Assembly: GCA_963576725.1 (NCBI GenBank)
Contig: OY755247.1
Location: 13,086,534-13,150,533, forward strand
Direction: 5' to 3'
Length of the DNA stretch: 64,000 nucleotides
DNA from: Azorinus chamasolen
Lineage: Eukaryota > Mollusca > Bivalvia > Cardiida > Solecurtidae
Part shown: positions 53,601-60,343 of the stretch, piece by piece
Position numbering within the stretch: position 1 is the stretch's first letter
How the letters are laid out: each line of letters starts with the position of its first letter
Position numbers and translations under genes: made by a program
Notes under the pieces: generated by a model
Databases searched by the model: none
The model's input: the letters and a program-made list of their open reading frames with translations, nothing else
What the model was told of the DNA's origin: nothing

Positions 53601-55881
53601 TATTTTTAGATACCTCTTTGAATAAATCTAACGAAAAGGAGCATTAACTAGAGAAAAGGAAACTTTTGGAAATTTGTAGTTTGAAACCATTGTGATAAAT
53701 AGAGCATCTCCTATAGGAGCAAATGCTCTATTTATCACAATGGTTTCATAAAGTGACTTTTACAGAGTCATCAAGTTGTCAATATGAGGGAATGGTTAAT
53801 ATTTGTAATTTTTTATAATGGCATAATGTATACAGGATATTTTGTCATTGGAAGAAACCCAAAGAGTCAAACCTATTATAATTTCATAAGCAAACAGGGC
53901 AGACCCTGATCAGGAGCCATCTGACCTGGGTCTTCTCCGTTTACAAATGTGTGAAAGGCATTATATGAAAGGAAGAGTTAAAACAATATTTGAACAAAAT
54001 CTTAATGTAATGGGTTCCATTACAGGATGTCCCCCTAACAAAACATACAATTACTATAGATGTGCAAAATATATGCATTTTGCAGCACATATATTTTGCA
54101 ATCACAGGCCATCAATAGCTTACCATGGCAACCAACACTTTTGAAACACCTGCCATAAAGTTTGGGGTACCTATCAATTTTCAGCAAATTTGAATATCCA
54201 AACTGTGGCCTATCAGAGATCACTACTCCAATTCCATAGCAACCAACTCTTTCAAAACACTCAAGACTGAATTTGGAGTGCCAAAGTACCCTTGCTAAGC
54301 AATGTTTGACAAAATCGAATAAAATATAAATATCACATCCTATGGATAGTGACAGCACGTACTGTCAACCCGAGGTTGGTAATGTTCACAGAGGCATTAG
54401 CCGAGGTGTACATTACCATACAGAGGGTCGACAATATGGTGCTGTCGCTCTCTATAGAATGTGATATTTATTTTTTTATACCGAACAGCACAATCAAGTT
54501 CGTCAGCAAAAAGATTTATTCAATAGCAACAGTAAACAGTTTGAAACAAAAGTTATATTCGGTGCTTAAAACACGCGAAACAGCTTCACACTTCTATTCA
54601 GTACACGTTGTAAGTACTGGCTGAGTCCTTATCGCTGTCCAATCATGACATATCCTCCTCTGAAATAGTCGCATAACGCGACATTTTTCAAATAATTAAA
54701 CAAAAACAATGACGTTCGTTGATCACATTGCAAGCATCAGATGACGTCAGTTGATGACGTCAGTCGGATGACGTTACACACACAATTTAATAAGCGCTCA
54801 TTGATATTGACGTACTGTTGCCTGCACGAGATAATGTTACATGGAACAGTACAAATTGTTTCATGGCAGGTATATGGAAAACTAGTATAGGAAATCAACA
54901 TGAGGTATAATTATATCTAAATTTCGACCTATCAGAGACATGACATTAAATACTTTCAAAACACTTACCAGTACCAACCAATCTTAAGTATTGAAATGGC
55001 TCAACATACCAATTTTCAGCAATATCGAACAATACCTAAAATTTCGACCAGTGGCCACCAATGGATTACTATGGCAACCAACCCTTTAGAAACACTCAAA
55101 CATACCAATTTGGAGCATGAATTGCGATCAATCAAGCCACCACTTCGTTACAATAATAAACACCTATGATTGAATTTGAAATACCCAAATACACTTACAT
55201 ACCAATTTTCAGCAAAATAGAAACATATTTAGATTTAAATATTAATTAACACTTTACTTCATAAATACGCCTTTGCAAAAAGAGTAAACCCAGATCAGAC
55301 TGCTCCTATAGGAGCCACCTGACCAGGGTCTGCTCTGTCTGCTTATGAGAGGATATAGATATGATTCTACAGTTTCTGCCATGGCCAACAATTCCTGTGT
55401 CCATGTGCTATTAATATAACTAATTAGTCTACTTAATATTCATGACTTCATTGTTTGTCTTGTGCATTTGTTGATGTTTAAAATTTTCATATTGTGTGCG
55501 TTTGTGCATGTGTGTGTATGTGTTAGTGTGGTTGTGAGTGTCACTTATTTTCTATTGATGTTTTGGTGGGTGGTGGTTGTGTCTTGTGTGTGACTTTACT
55601 ACTTTTCACAAATATTCATGGAGGAAAGGATTACATACTGATAGATCATTCAACCCTAGAAGTTCAGCAGGACAGAATTCAAAGTGTTAGATATATCAAT
55701 TACAGAAACAATTCTACCCAATCTTGTCCATTTCGTGTTTGAGCTACTGTAAATGACAAAAATCAACACACCTATTTTCCATCATTTCTTTCAAAGCATT
55801 GGCTGGGCGCTGGATTACCTCCCCTGCTGCAATACGGTTCACCACCACCTCATCCAGCTTCCTTATCACGTTAGCTGCCAT
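38528..55881 (-). CDS. MLH1: MLH1 DNA mismatch-repair protein, N-terminal part (six exons seen, exon 2 and exons 9 onward not seen)
   Basis: Minus-strand gene read as complement of 38528-38616, 39737-39779, 40899-40990, 42858-42930, 47701-47873 and 55772-55881. MLH1 pairs with PMS2/PMS1/MLH3 to form MutL ATPase heterodimers that act after MutS in nuclear mismatch repair and in meiotic crossover. The exons encode the GHKL ATPase half: motif I (NALKEMMEN, catalytic Glu32 and Asn36 by analogy with human Glu34/Asn38), motif III ([17 protein letters not shown]) and the conserved [14 protein letters not shown] and KPCAGN segments. All exon borders have GT/AG, and lengths and phases equal those of human MLH1. 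Exon 2, which carries the DNG.GI motif, should lie between 47873 and 55772 but was not found. No later exon was found below 38528. The introns are almost wholly foldback elements. Identity is near certain; completeness and function of the locus are not shown. Confidence 0.96.
38651..38901. mobile_element. FB6 element, copy 4
   Basis: TTCAACCCTTCGCTTGC to GCAAGTGAAGGGTTAA, tip GCTCCTGCAGGAGC. It lies in MLH1 intron 7. Confidence 0.9.
38957..39125. mobile_element. FB1, right part lost
   Basis: CCCTTTCCCTCATATAAAC, perfect tip GCTCCTATAGGAGC, stops after GTGTGTTTATGTGTCC. Confidence 0.8.
39306..39561. mobile_element. FB3 pair (one core-less, one complete)
   Basis: 39306-39377 is a shortened FB3; 39378-39561 is a fuller copy with stem GACCACTCCTTAAAATCG. 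Confidence 0.72.
39737..39779 (-). CDS. MLH1: MLH1 exon 7
   Basis: Reads (R)[14 protein letters not shown], corresponding to human RYSVHNAGISFSVKK. It is 43 nt, exactly human exon 7, with acceptor CTTTCCAG and donor AAAAG|GTAACC. The human-like phase (first base completes an Arg codon) is kept. Confidence 0.94.
39936..40035. mobile_element. FB3 left half
   Basis: CAATAGATAAAAGTGCATAT to GAATCGCCTTGAAG. Confidence 0.65.
40039..40190. mobile_element. FB2, right end lost
   Basis: TTAACCCATTCCCTC, perfect stem with tip GCTCCTATAGGAGC. Confidence 0.85.
40192..40407. mobile_element. FB4 left end followed by FB2
   Basis: CAGTAGAACCTGCC is an FB4 start. At its TTAA an FB2 (40205-40407) with a damaged tip (CTATGGAGCAAATACTC) begins. 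Confidence 0.68.
40425..40812. repeat. Pearl/Helentron-like tandem fragment
   Basis: Two units of about 165 bp share TTCTTTATGYACATCTTCA. It ends TATGCCTCCAACC..GGGGTTATAAAA. Confidence 0.55.
40899..40990 (-). CDS. MLH1: MLH1 exon 6
   Basis: Reads [20 protein letters not shown] and then [10 protein letters not shown] plus AG. It is 92 nt, exactly human exon 6. Acceptor GCTTCAG|GCTGAGG, donor AGCAG|GTAGGG. The EDLFYN.ATRRKAL block is a hallmark of the MutL ATPase domain. A short unique stretch flanks the exon, with a pearl-like fragment on one side and an FB2 copy on the other. Confidence 0.97.
41056..41284. mobile_element. FB2 element, intact
   Basis: 229 bp, perfect stem, tip GCTCCTATAGGAGC. 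MLH1 intron 5. Confidence 0.93.
41330..41518. mobile_element. FB3 nested in FB1
   Basis: CGAGATCCAGACAAG to CTGTAGCTCTG. Confidence 0.83.
41530..41765. mobile_element. FB2 nested in FB1
   Basis: TTAACCCATTCCCTC to GGAGGAAAGGGTTAA, tip GCTCCTATGGAGC. Confidence 0.9.
41831..42035. mobile_element. FB4 nested in FB1, intact
   Basis: 205 bp. TA|CAGTAAAACCCCTC to GGGGTTCTACTG|TA; tip GCTCCTAGAGGAGC. Confidence 0.92.
42275..42482. mobile_element. FB1 element (CTCC-type)
   Basis: TTAACACTTTACTCC to GGAGTAAAGGATTAA; tip CTCCTAAAGGAGC. Confidence 0.85.
42529..42720 (+). repeat. tRNA-derived SINE candidate
   Basis: A-box TGGCTGAGTGG (42541-42551) and B-box-like GAGTTCAAATCC (42594-42605), with spacing of a long-variable-arm tRNA (Ser/Leu type). 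Stem pairing is poor, so this is not a working tRNA gene. About 100 bases of unrelated tail follow. MLH1 intron 5. Confidence 0.6.
42795..42826. repeat. Hairpin containing a B-box-like motif
   Basis: GTGATGACTCGG and CCAGTCGAGTCAC enclose GGTTCGAGTCCC, a perfect Pol III B-box consensus. It has no A-box partner nearby. Confidence 0.4.
42858..42930 (-). CDS. MLH1: MLH1 exon 5
   Basis: With the two bases carried from the previous exon it reads [19 protein letters not shown] and then VGTQIT. It is 73 nt, as in human, and ends on a codon boundary before the donor ACG|GTACTG. The acceptor is CTATTTTTAG. Part of the pyrimidine-rich tract upstream (on the minus strand) appears to derive from an FB1 element that starts about 10 bases beyond the exon. 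Confidence 0.95.
42941..44626. mobile_element. FB1 split by a pearl-like element, next to MLH1 exon 5
   Basis: The left piece GGCATCATGAATATC starts beside the exon 5 acceptor and runs to CAGAGCAGACTCTAAC. The right piece resumes CAGACTGATCTGGGTC and ends GAAGGAAAGGGTTAA. Confidence 0.7.
43079..44557. mobile_element. Pearl/Helentron-like element nested in FB1
   Basis: GATAAATACCCCCGCATAT start. Repeated units contain ATGAATTGTCTAGCATATG and AGTGACCTTGACC. An ACCGACCGACC microsatellite and a final TATACCCCCTCAA..GCAGGGGTAAAAA hairpin follow. Confidence 0.7.
44993..46369. mobile_element. 1.4 kb TA-flanked DNA transposon inside the minisatellite
   Basis: TA|CAGTCAACTCTCGTTATG to inverted CATAAAGAGAGTGGACTG|TA (17 of 20 terminal bases match). 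No transposase frame seen, so it is a non-autonomous Tc1/mariner-type candidate. It contains an FB1. Confidence 0.75.
45979..46228. mobile_element. FB1 nested in the TA-flanked element
   Basis: 250 bp, intact, tip GCTCCTAGAGGAGC. Confidence 0.92.
47701..47873 (-). CDS. MLH1: MLH1 fused exon 3+4
   Basis: Encodes [20 protein letters not shown], continues through [19 protein letters not shown], and ends KDSKCAF plus two bases. Acceptor TTTGTAG|AAAGAAG, donor TTTAA|GTGAGT. The 173 nt equal human exon 3 (99) plus exon 4 (74), so the intron between them is absent here. It contains ATPase motif III (GFRGEAL), which contacts ATP phosphate. The match to the family is nearly continuous. Confidence 0.97.
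47933..48139. mobile_element. FB3 element, 60 bases from MLH1 fused exon 3+4
   Basis: CAGAGATCCATGTAAG to CTGATGCTCCTG, good stem. Confidence 0.82.
48218..48435. mobile_element. FB2 element
   Basis: Tip GCTCGTATAGGAGC; a small deletion removes GGTTTC from the right arm. Confidence 0.88.
48569..48746. mobile_element. FB7, half hairpin
   Basis: TTAATTCTTTGCGCGC to GCATGCAAAGAGTTTT; only one stem arm (ATCTGGATCCAAACTG). Confidence 0.78.
48940..49190. mobile_element. FB1 element (CTCC-type)
   Basis: Tip GCTCCTATAGGAGC, ends AGAGTAAAGGGTTAA. Confidence 0.88.
49187..49340. mobile_element. FB8-related TTAA element
   Basis: TTAATCCTTTGAATGCAG; worn stem AACAGCGTAGACCCGGATC; ends TTTATGGTTAA. Resembles 9540-9772. 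Confidence 0.6.
49337..49796. mobile_element. FB2 split by FB11
   Basis: The left arm runs to GGAGCATTAA and resumes TTAACTAGAGCAAAGG after FB11. The stem lacks the left half of the dyad (AAATAGGAGCAAATG). Confidence 0.87.
49404..49656. mobile_element. FB11 element nested in FB2 at TTAA
   Basis: 253 bp. TTAACCCTTTCGGCGAC to GGCGGTGAAAGGTTAA; stem GTCCCTGATCAAACGCCGC, tip CCTTGAAAAGG. Only copy seen here. Confidence 0.85.
49798..50205. repeat. Minisatellite, 60-bp unit, about six copies
   Basis: Unit contains CTCTGATGCCACAGCCATTG and CTGTATCTATAGCATCTTCA. The 60-bp period keeps reading frames open, but there is no start context or splice signal. Confidence 0.9.
50250..50476. mobile_element. 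FB1 (inverted)
   Basis: Tip GCTCCTATAGGAGC; the left TTAA has decayed. Confidence 0.8.
50487..50742. mobile_element. FB1 (inverted)
   Basis: TTAACCCTTTCTCTG to ACAAAAGGGTCAA; tip GCTCCTACAGGAG. Confidence 0.85.
50738..50934. mobile_element. FB1, hairpin reduced
   Basis: TCAACTCTTTACCTGATG to AAAGTAAGGGTTAA; only the right stem arm remains (CGGGTCTACTCTTTG). Confidence 0.68.
50931..51157. mobile_element. FB2 element
   Basis: Tip GCTCCATAGGAGC; shares TTAA with the FB1 before it. Confidence 0.9.
51231..51485. mobile_element. FB1 element (CTCC-type)
   Basis: TTAACCCATTACTCC to AAGCAGTAATGGGTTAA; tip enlarged to GCTCCAGTCCCATAGGAGC. Confidence 0.85.
51506..51741. mobile_element. FB4 element with duplicated right arm
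   Basis: TA|CAGTAAACCCTCTC to AGAGGTTTTACTG|TA; tip GCTCCTGTAGGAGC; GTTTTACTTTCACCTTGCTT occurs twice. Confidence 0.88.
51875..52138. mobile_element. FB3 with nested FB10
   Basis: CAGAGATCCAGATAAG to CTGTAGCTCTG; full stem, then FB10 in the right arm. Confidence 0.87.
52040..52114. mobile_element. FB10 micro-palindrome, full length
   Basis: 75 bases, CGAGGGCTTGGTGCAAAACT and its perfect inverted partner. ATTT lies on both flanks. Confidence 0.87.
52148..52350. mobile_element. FB4 nested in FB1
   Basis: 203 bp. TA|CAGTAAAACCTCTC to GAGGTTTTACTG|TA. Confidence 0.92.
52654..52880. mobile_element. FB2 element
   Basis: Tip GCTCCTATAGGAGC; right stem slightly worn. Confidence 0.9.
52881..53534. 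other. Unique sequence in MLH1 intron 1/2
   Basis: No foldback element. A minus-strand frame at 52935-53168 has a coding-like feel but no family match and does not encode MLH1 exon 2. Confidence 0.4.
53535..53981. mobile_element. FB1 split by FB2
   Basis: CCCTTTCCCTGTTCAATATTC to AAGGAAGAGTTAA. The stem loses part of the dyad (GATCAGGAGCC). Confidence 0.8.
53580..53799. mobile_element. FB2 nested in FB1
   Basis: TTAACCCATTACC to GGGAATGGTTAA, tip CTCCTATAGGAGC. Confidence 0.88.
54325..54472. repeat. 148-base imperfect palindrome
   Basis: ATAAATATCACATCCTATGG and inverted partner ATAGAATGTGATATTTAT. The arms are diverged, with CCCGAGGTTGGTAATG and CATTACCATACAGAGGG inside. Confidence 0.75.
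54742..54776. promoter_or_regulatory. CRE cluster
   Basis: TGACGTCA at 54742-54749 and 54755-54762, and TGACGTTA at 54769-54776. Confidence 0.5.
55246..55634. mobile_element. FB1 (CTCC-type) with a TG-rich insertion
   Basis: TTAACACTTTACTTC to GGAGGAAAGGATTAC; tip GCTCCTATAGGAGC; about 150 bases of GTGTGTG-rich sequence in the right arm (55455-55605). Confidence 0.8.
55772..55881 (-). CDS. MLH1: MLH1 exon 1 (coding part)
   Basis: The reading begins [20 protein letters not shown] and ends at the motif I segment NALKEMMEN: 36 codons plus two bases. Human exon 1 has 38 codons plus two bases, so phase is conserved and the mussel N-terminus is two residues shorter. The start has a good context (A at -3, G at +4). 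The donor reads AATAG|GTGTGT. Upstream on the minus strand an acceptor (TTTTTGCGTAG) ends at 55904, so the start codon may lie in the second transcript exon. Confidence 0.96.
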
Positions 55882-55930
55882 CCTACAACATATTTGAATC
55901 CAGCTACGCAAAAACAAAACCTTCTGAGAC

Positions 55931-56165
55931 TTAACCTTTACTCCATAAAATATTCCTTTCTAGGCCTTTGCAAAAAGAGTAGACCCAGATCAGACGGCTC
56001 CTGTAGGAGCCGCCTGATCAGGGTCTGCTCTTTTTGCATATAAATTCTATAATATAAATACAATTAAACAGCTTCTACCATGGTCAAATATCTATTGTAA
56101 CAATTAATCTAATTAATATTCATGATGTTATCATATCTTACATAAATATTCATGGAGCAAAGGTT
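55931..56165. mobile_element. FB1 element immediately upstream of the MLH1 start exon
   Basis: TTAACCTTTACTCC to ATGGAGCAAAGG; tip GCTCCTGTAGGAGC. It begins 27 bases upstream of the putative acceptor. Confidence 0.87.
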
Positions 56166-56186
56166 TCACCAGATCAAGTGCCATAT

Positions 56187-56425
56187 TGAACCCTTTCCCT
56201 GTTGAACAGTCATGTAAGAAACATTGATGTCATGAATATATATTTATAGCTAGCTGACTTTTTATAATGGCATATGTACACATGAATTTTTGGTTTTGGT
56301 AGAAACCGTAGTCAGACCTATTATGAATTCATAAGCAAACAGAACAGATCCTGATCAGACAGCTCCTATAGGATTTGGGTCTACTGTTTGTGTTGACCTG
56401 GAAAAGCATTTGGACAGAGGGTTAA
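56187..56425. mobile_element. FB1 element
   Basis: GAACCCTTTCCCTGTTGAAC to GGACAGAGGGTTAA; tip GCTCCTATAGGA. Confidence 0.8.
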
Positions 56426-56469
56426 AACTGAGTTTCTGATCATGTACTGCACTGTTGCCATATATTGTA

Positions 56470-56811
56470 CAGTGAACCCTCGTTACAACGGAGGTGTTTG
56501 TTTCCAGGCATTTTGCTGGTAGAACGAGGTTACCGTCATAACGAGTTTAAATATGGAAGGAACCAATTGACCAGTTTTAAACTAGTACCAACAGGTGAAG
56601 CTTAATGCAGAACACAAGTGCAAAAAGCTCCCAAAGGGAGCTTTTTTGCTCTTCTTGTGTTCTGCATTAAGTGATCACCTGTCTTATTGGCATTGCACCT
56701 TATTTATATATATATTGTTTCAAAGACTTAACGGTATTTCTGTTTCAATGCACACTGCCAGTATAAAGAGGGTGCCATTGTAACGAATGCCGGTATAATG
56801 AGGGTTCACTG
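56470..56811. mobile_element. FB12 element
   Basis: 342 bp. TA|CAGTGAACCCTCGTTAC to ATAATGAGGGTTCACTG|TA, mariner-type ends with a long FB4-like hairpin at the centre (AGGTGAAGCTTAATGCAG arms, tip AGCTCCCAAAGGGAGCT). Confidence 0.87.
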
Positions 56812-56824
56812 TATTTGGTTTCGC

Positions 56825-57206
56825 TAACCCATTACCTCAATGGCTATTTTTAGATACCTCTTTGAATAAATCTACGGAAAAGGAGCATTAACTAGAGAAA
56901 AGGATTTTTTTTAGAATTTTGTAGTTTGAAAGCATTGTGATAAATAGAGCATTTGCTCCATGAATATTCACATAAGAAATAATGACATCATTAATATATC
57001 ATATCAATTAGATTATTTATTACAATGGCACACTGACACGAGAAGTTTTGGCAATTGAAAAGACTGTAGCATCATATCTATTTTATTTCATAAGCAAACA
57101 GAGCAGACCCTGATCACATGGCTAATACATGAGCCATCTAATCTGGGTCTACTCTGTTTGCATTTAGGCAAAGAAAGGTGTATTTACAAATACAGTAAAG
57201 GATTAT
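56825..57206. mobile_element. Hybrid: FB2 left half joined to FB1
   Basis: FB2 left arm through AAATAGAGCATTTGCTCC, then directly ATGAATATTCACATAAG, which is FB1 sequence just inside its ACTCC end. The rest is FB1 with stem GCAAACAGAGCAGACCC. Confidence 0.82.
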
Positions 57207-57267
57207 CTGAAAAACAACAGTTACTGTAAACAAGAAAGTAAAACTGATCAAACTAGAACAGTTATTG

Positions 57268-57550
57268 ATTGTGACAAATACCCCCCACAAAAATGTATGT
57301 CTTGTACATGTAACATTTGTGTTTATTATTCATACCCATGTTTCATGCCAAAATATAGTTACGGAGATAATTCTGCAATGCCTGGTTCAAAACACATGAA
57401 AATTGTGTCTTGAACATCTACTAAACTTGGTAATTATGAATGCCAAATAAAAATTGAATAACTTTCAAATTGAAGGAGTTTGTGACACAAACTACCCATA
57501 TTCAAATAAGGATGGACAGATCAACCTCCCAACAGGGTGTAGTTTCATAG
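57268..57550. repeat. Pearl/Helentron-like fragment
   Basis: GACAAATACCCCCCACAA start and ATGAAAATTGTGTCTTG units, as at 43079-44557. Confidence 0.6.
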
Positions 57551-57832
57551 TGGGATATGAAGGGCTTGGTGTATGGATGAAACGAACACACTATTTTAGG
57601 CAATGGGAAATCGAAACTGCAGTCGTCTTCTTCATTTTTTATACATGCTAGTGGCAAAACCCTGATTGCCTACGAAAACAGTTTAGATCCTGACAAGACA
57701 CCACATAATGCAGCATCTCATCAGGATCCAAACTGTTGGACTTTCTGACTTAATATTTTTGACACTTGAATTGTAATTCAATTATTTATGTATTATATTA
57801 ATTCCATATTTTGGAATATTTTCTTCATTGTA

Positions 57833-60095
57833 CAGTTCGTATGCCAGTTCCGGCGCACTTTTTACAATAATCGGTCAAACTAAATCAAAGCGCAGAAGAA
57901 AGAAAATATTATTGTACACACAGTATGATATAAGTATTAGCTTAAACATCCGTAAATATTAACTCGAAGTTGCATTTACTTTTTTTGCTGCAATACTTGT
58001 TTACATAGATCCCATTTCACCAGTTTCGATGCACATTCACCGGTTCCGGCGCATATCGTTTTTTAAGCCATTTCGTGAATATACGTAAAGAGGCCCCCAA
58101 CGGGAACTTTCTGGATCATCTGTCCACTACAACAATCGCACCACAGACCCAAAATAATTAAATTAGATAATTAAAAAAACTTTTAAAGCGTCATGTTTGA
58201 TATTAAAATCGAAAACAGTGTTATAAAAGGGTATCACCATTTCAAGATAAGGCCATCAATGCAATCTAAGTTAAAAGTGGACCTTGAATATTACAAATAT
58301 GCATGATGAAAATGCAGCCTTAGTGTGGATTCCAACTTAGAATAACTTTCCTCATGGAATGAGACACATTACTGACAGCAATCAGTTCTTGAGATTGTCT
58401 GATGTTACAGGCTTGCATATAGACCATGTTCCAAGAGGACATGCAGGTATTTTTTAGAAACATGTTAGAATCTGATGGGATAATCAAAGCTATATCCACT
58501 TGTCCAAGTTTCCTATCATGGTCAGCACCAGAACCAGATGCAACAAGAGGGAGGAGGGGGTTGCAGTCATACCATGTGACTATGTAATTCACACTAAAGG
58601 ACAGAAGAATTTAGTGTTGGTAACTGAGGCTTTACATGCCATGCCTGAGAAGGAGGCAATGAAAATCAAATTGATAAAAACAATTAACAACTGCAAATAA
58701 TGTTACGTCAACCAATAGCTTTTAATTGGCAATTACTTACTAGAATATAACCCCAATATATACATGTTATCAGTCATGAGGAAAAGAGTCCACCCTTTAC
58801 TCCATGAATATTCATGTAAGAAATAATGACATATCGTGCATATCAATTAGAATAATTGTTATAATAGCACACGGACATAGATTTGTTGACTGTGTAGAAA
58901 CTGTAGAATCAGCTATATTATATCATAAGCAACTGTTAACAGACCCTGATCAGACAACTCCTACGGGAGCCATTTCTTCCATTACTTTTAACCTGCATTA
59001 AGCTACCACTTGCCCTACAGACCCAAAAACATACACTGATGGCCATTTAAGAGAGGTTCTACTGTACAAGCCTGCATTCAGTTAATTATATAAGTATTAG
59101 CACAAAATTAGCAGAAAAAAATCTACTGTTTCTGATGTCATAGCAGCATGGTATTAATCATGGTCTTAGGTATACATGACACATGGGTCCAACTATTTTA
59201 CCAGGATATTTTCTATAACCTCTCATATTTCAAACTTATTTTTCAATTTTTAAGGCTTATATATAGCTTCGCTGTACTGGACTGGAAATAGCTCCATGTT
59301 TTCTTTGGAATTTTGCTAGGTGTCAAAAAAATTAAAAATCATTTCATTTAACATCACATCAACAATCTATTTTAATCCAATATTACATTATGTCAATTCT
59401 GCATGGGTCAAATCAATAAAATACAATGACTATGATGGGTTTTATGTATTAGTACACCAACATAAAATTTTACATTATATCTTACTAAATAGTTCTATAG
59501 TTACATCTGAAACTCAGCCAAATTGTTAAAAAGTTACATAATAGGGATAATATATACTGTTGGATGAACAAATAGACAAGCATGACCCATGTACAAATTA
59601 TGTCGATTTGATAAAATAAGAAAAAAATTTTTTTAAGTATTTTTGGAGTTCCCCATATGGCACCTCGTGAACAAAGTTGAACACAAACTCCGCCGGAACT
59701 GGCTAAGTGTACTCATATCACTATAGCCCAATTTTCTTTTGGAACACATGCATTACTATTGATGAAACTTTAAGCATGTGTTGTATATAAATAAGGTATA
59801 TATTCAAGACCATAAAAATTTCACACACCCTCCAAACATACTCGTAACCTGCAACCGAGTTTTGAAATTGACATTTTCCACCATTTTGGTTTAGCGGATA
59901 TCAGCAAGCCTTAACATTTGATCGGGATATTTAACTAAATTAAAGAGTAATTTCATCAAACATGTGCAAGTATTTAATGTGATATATATGCAGGAACACA
60001 GCTGACTACTTTCTCTTTCGGATGACCTATTTCTTTGGAAATAAGTTTCGGAATCCTTCGGAACCGGTGAAACGTCGGAACTGGCTAACTAACTG
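57833..60095. mobile_element. 2.3 kb TA-flanked DNA transposon, non-autonomous
   Basis: TA|CAGTTCGTATGCCAGTTCCG to inverted CGGAACTGGCTAACTAACTG|TA (19 of 23 terminal bases match). Further copies of the GCCAGTTCCGGCG motif occur inside (about 58045 and 59690-59705). No transposase recognised. It holds an FB1/FB4 hybrid. Confidence 0.78.
58790..59064. mobile_element. Hybrid: FB1 left half joined to FB4 right half at the core dyad
   Basis: FB1 left arm (CACCCTTTACTCCATGAATA to CAGACCCTGATCAGACA), then ACTCCTACGGGAGC, then FB4 right arm (CATTACTTTTAACCTGCATT to GAGAGGTTCTACTG|TA). The switch is exactly in the dyad. Confidence 0.85.
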
Positions 60096-60270
60096 TATAT
60101 ATATTTTTGCATAGAAATGAAAGAAATTTAGATGACAATTGATGCAGACGACAGTTGAGGCAGACGAGAAAATGCATCCAAAGAGTTAAACAGCCAGGCT
60201 TGAACAAACCGAGGCGGAGTGGCGTGGAACAAACAGCTTCCAAAGGATAAAATGGTGACACTATTAAAAC

Positions 60271-60343
60271 TTAGAGCTACAGATAAGTGGTGCGTACCCA
60301 AATACTAAAATTGTCATTTCTCGTTTTAATTTACCCATATCAT
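60271..60343. mobile_element. FB3, hairpin-less derivative
   Basis: TTAGAGCTACAGATAAG, TTGTCATTTCTC, then directly GTTTTAATTTACCCATATC. The whole stem is missing. Confidence 0.8.

Larger units (their letters stand above)
54000..55245. repeat. Diverged tandem repeat interrupted by a hairpin/CRE block
   Basis: Units with ATGGCAACCAAC, ACACTCAA and CCAATTTTCAGCAAAAT recur on both sides of the block at about 54325-54890. Confidence 0.5.
57646..60189. mobile_element. FB7 element split by a 2.3 kb TA-flanked element
   Basis: The left part has GCTAGTGGCAAAAC and stem AACAGTTTAGATCCTGAC. The right part resumes ATATTTTTGCATAGAAATG and ends ATGCATCCAAAGAGTTAA. Confidence 0.72.

Noticed and set aside
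55753..56043. 96-codon plus-strand frame
   Set aside because: Antisense shadow of MLH1 exon 1 running into an FB1 element.
58320..58592. 90-codon minus-strand frame as a transposase fragment
   Set aside because: No DDE or other transposase motif recognised; inside a non-autonomous TA-flanked element.
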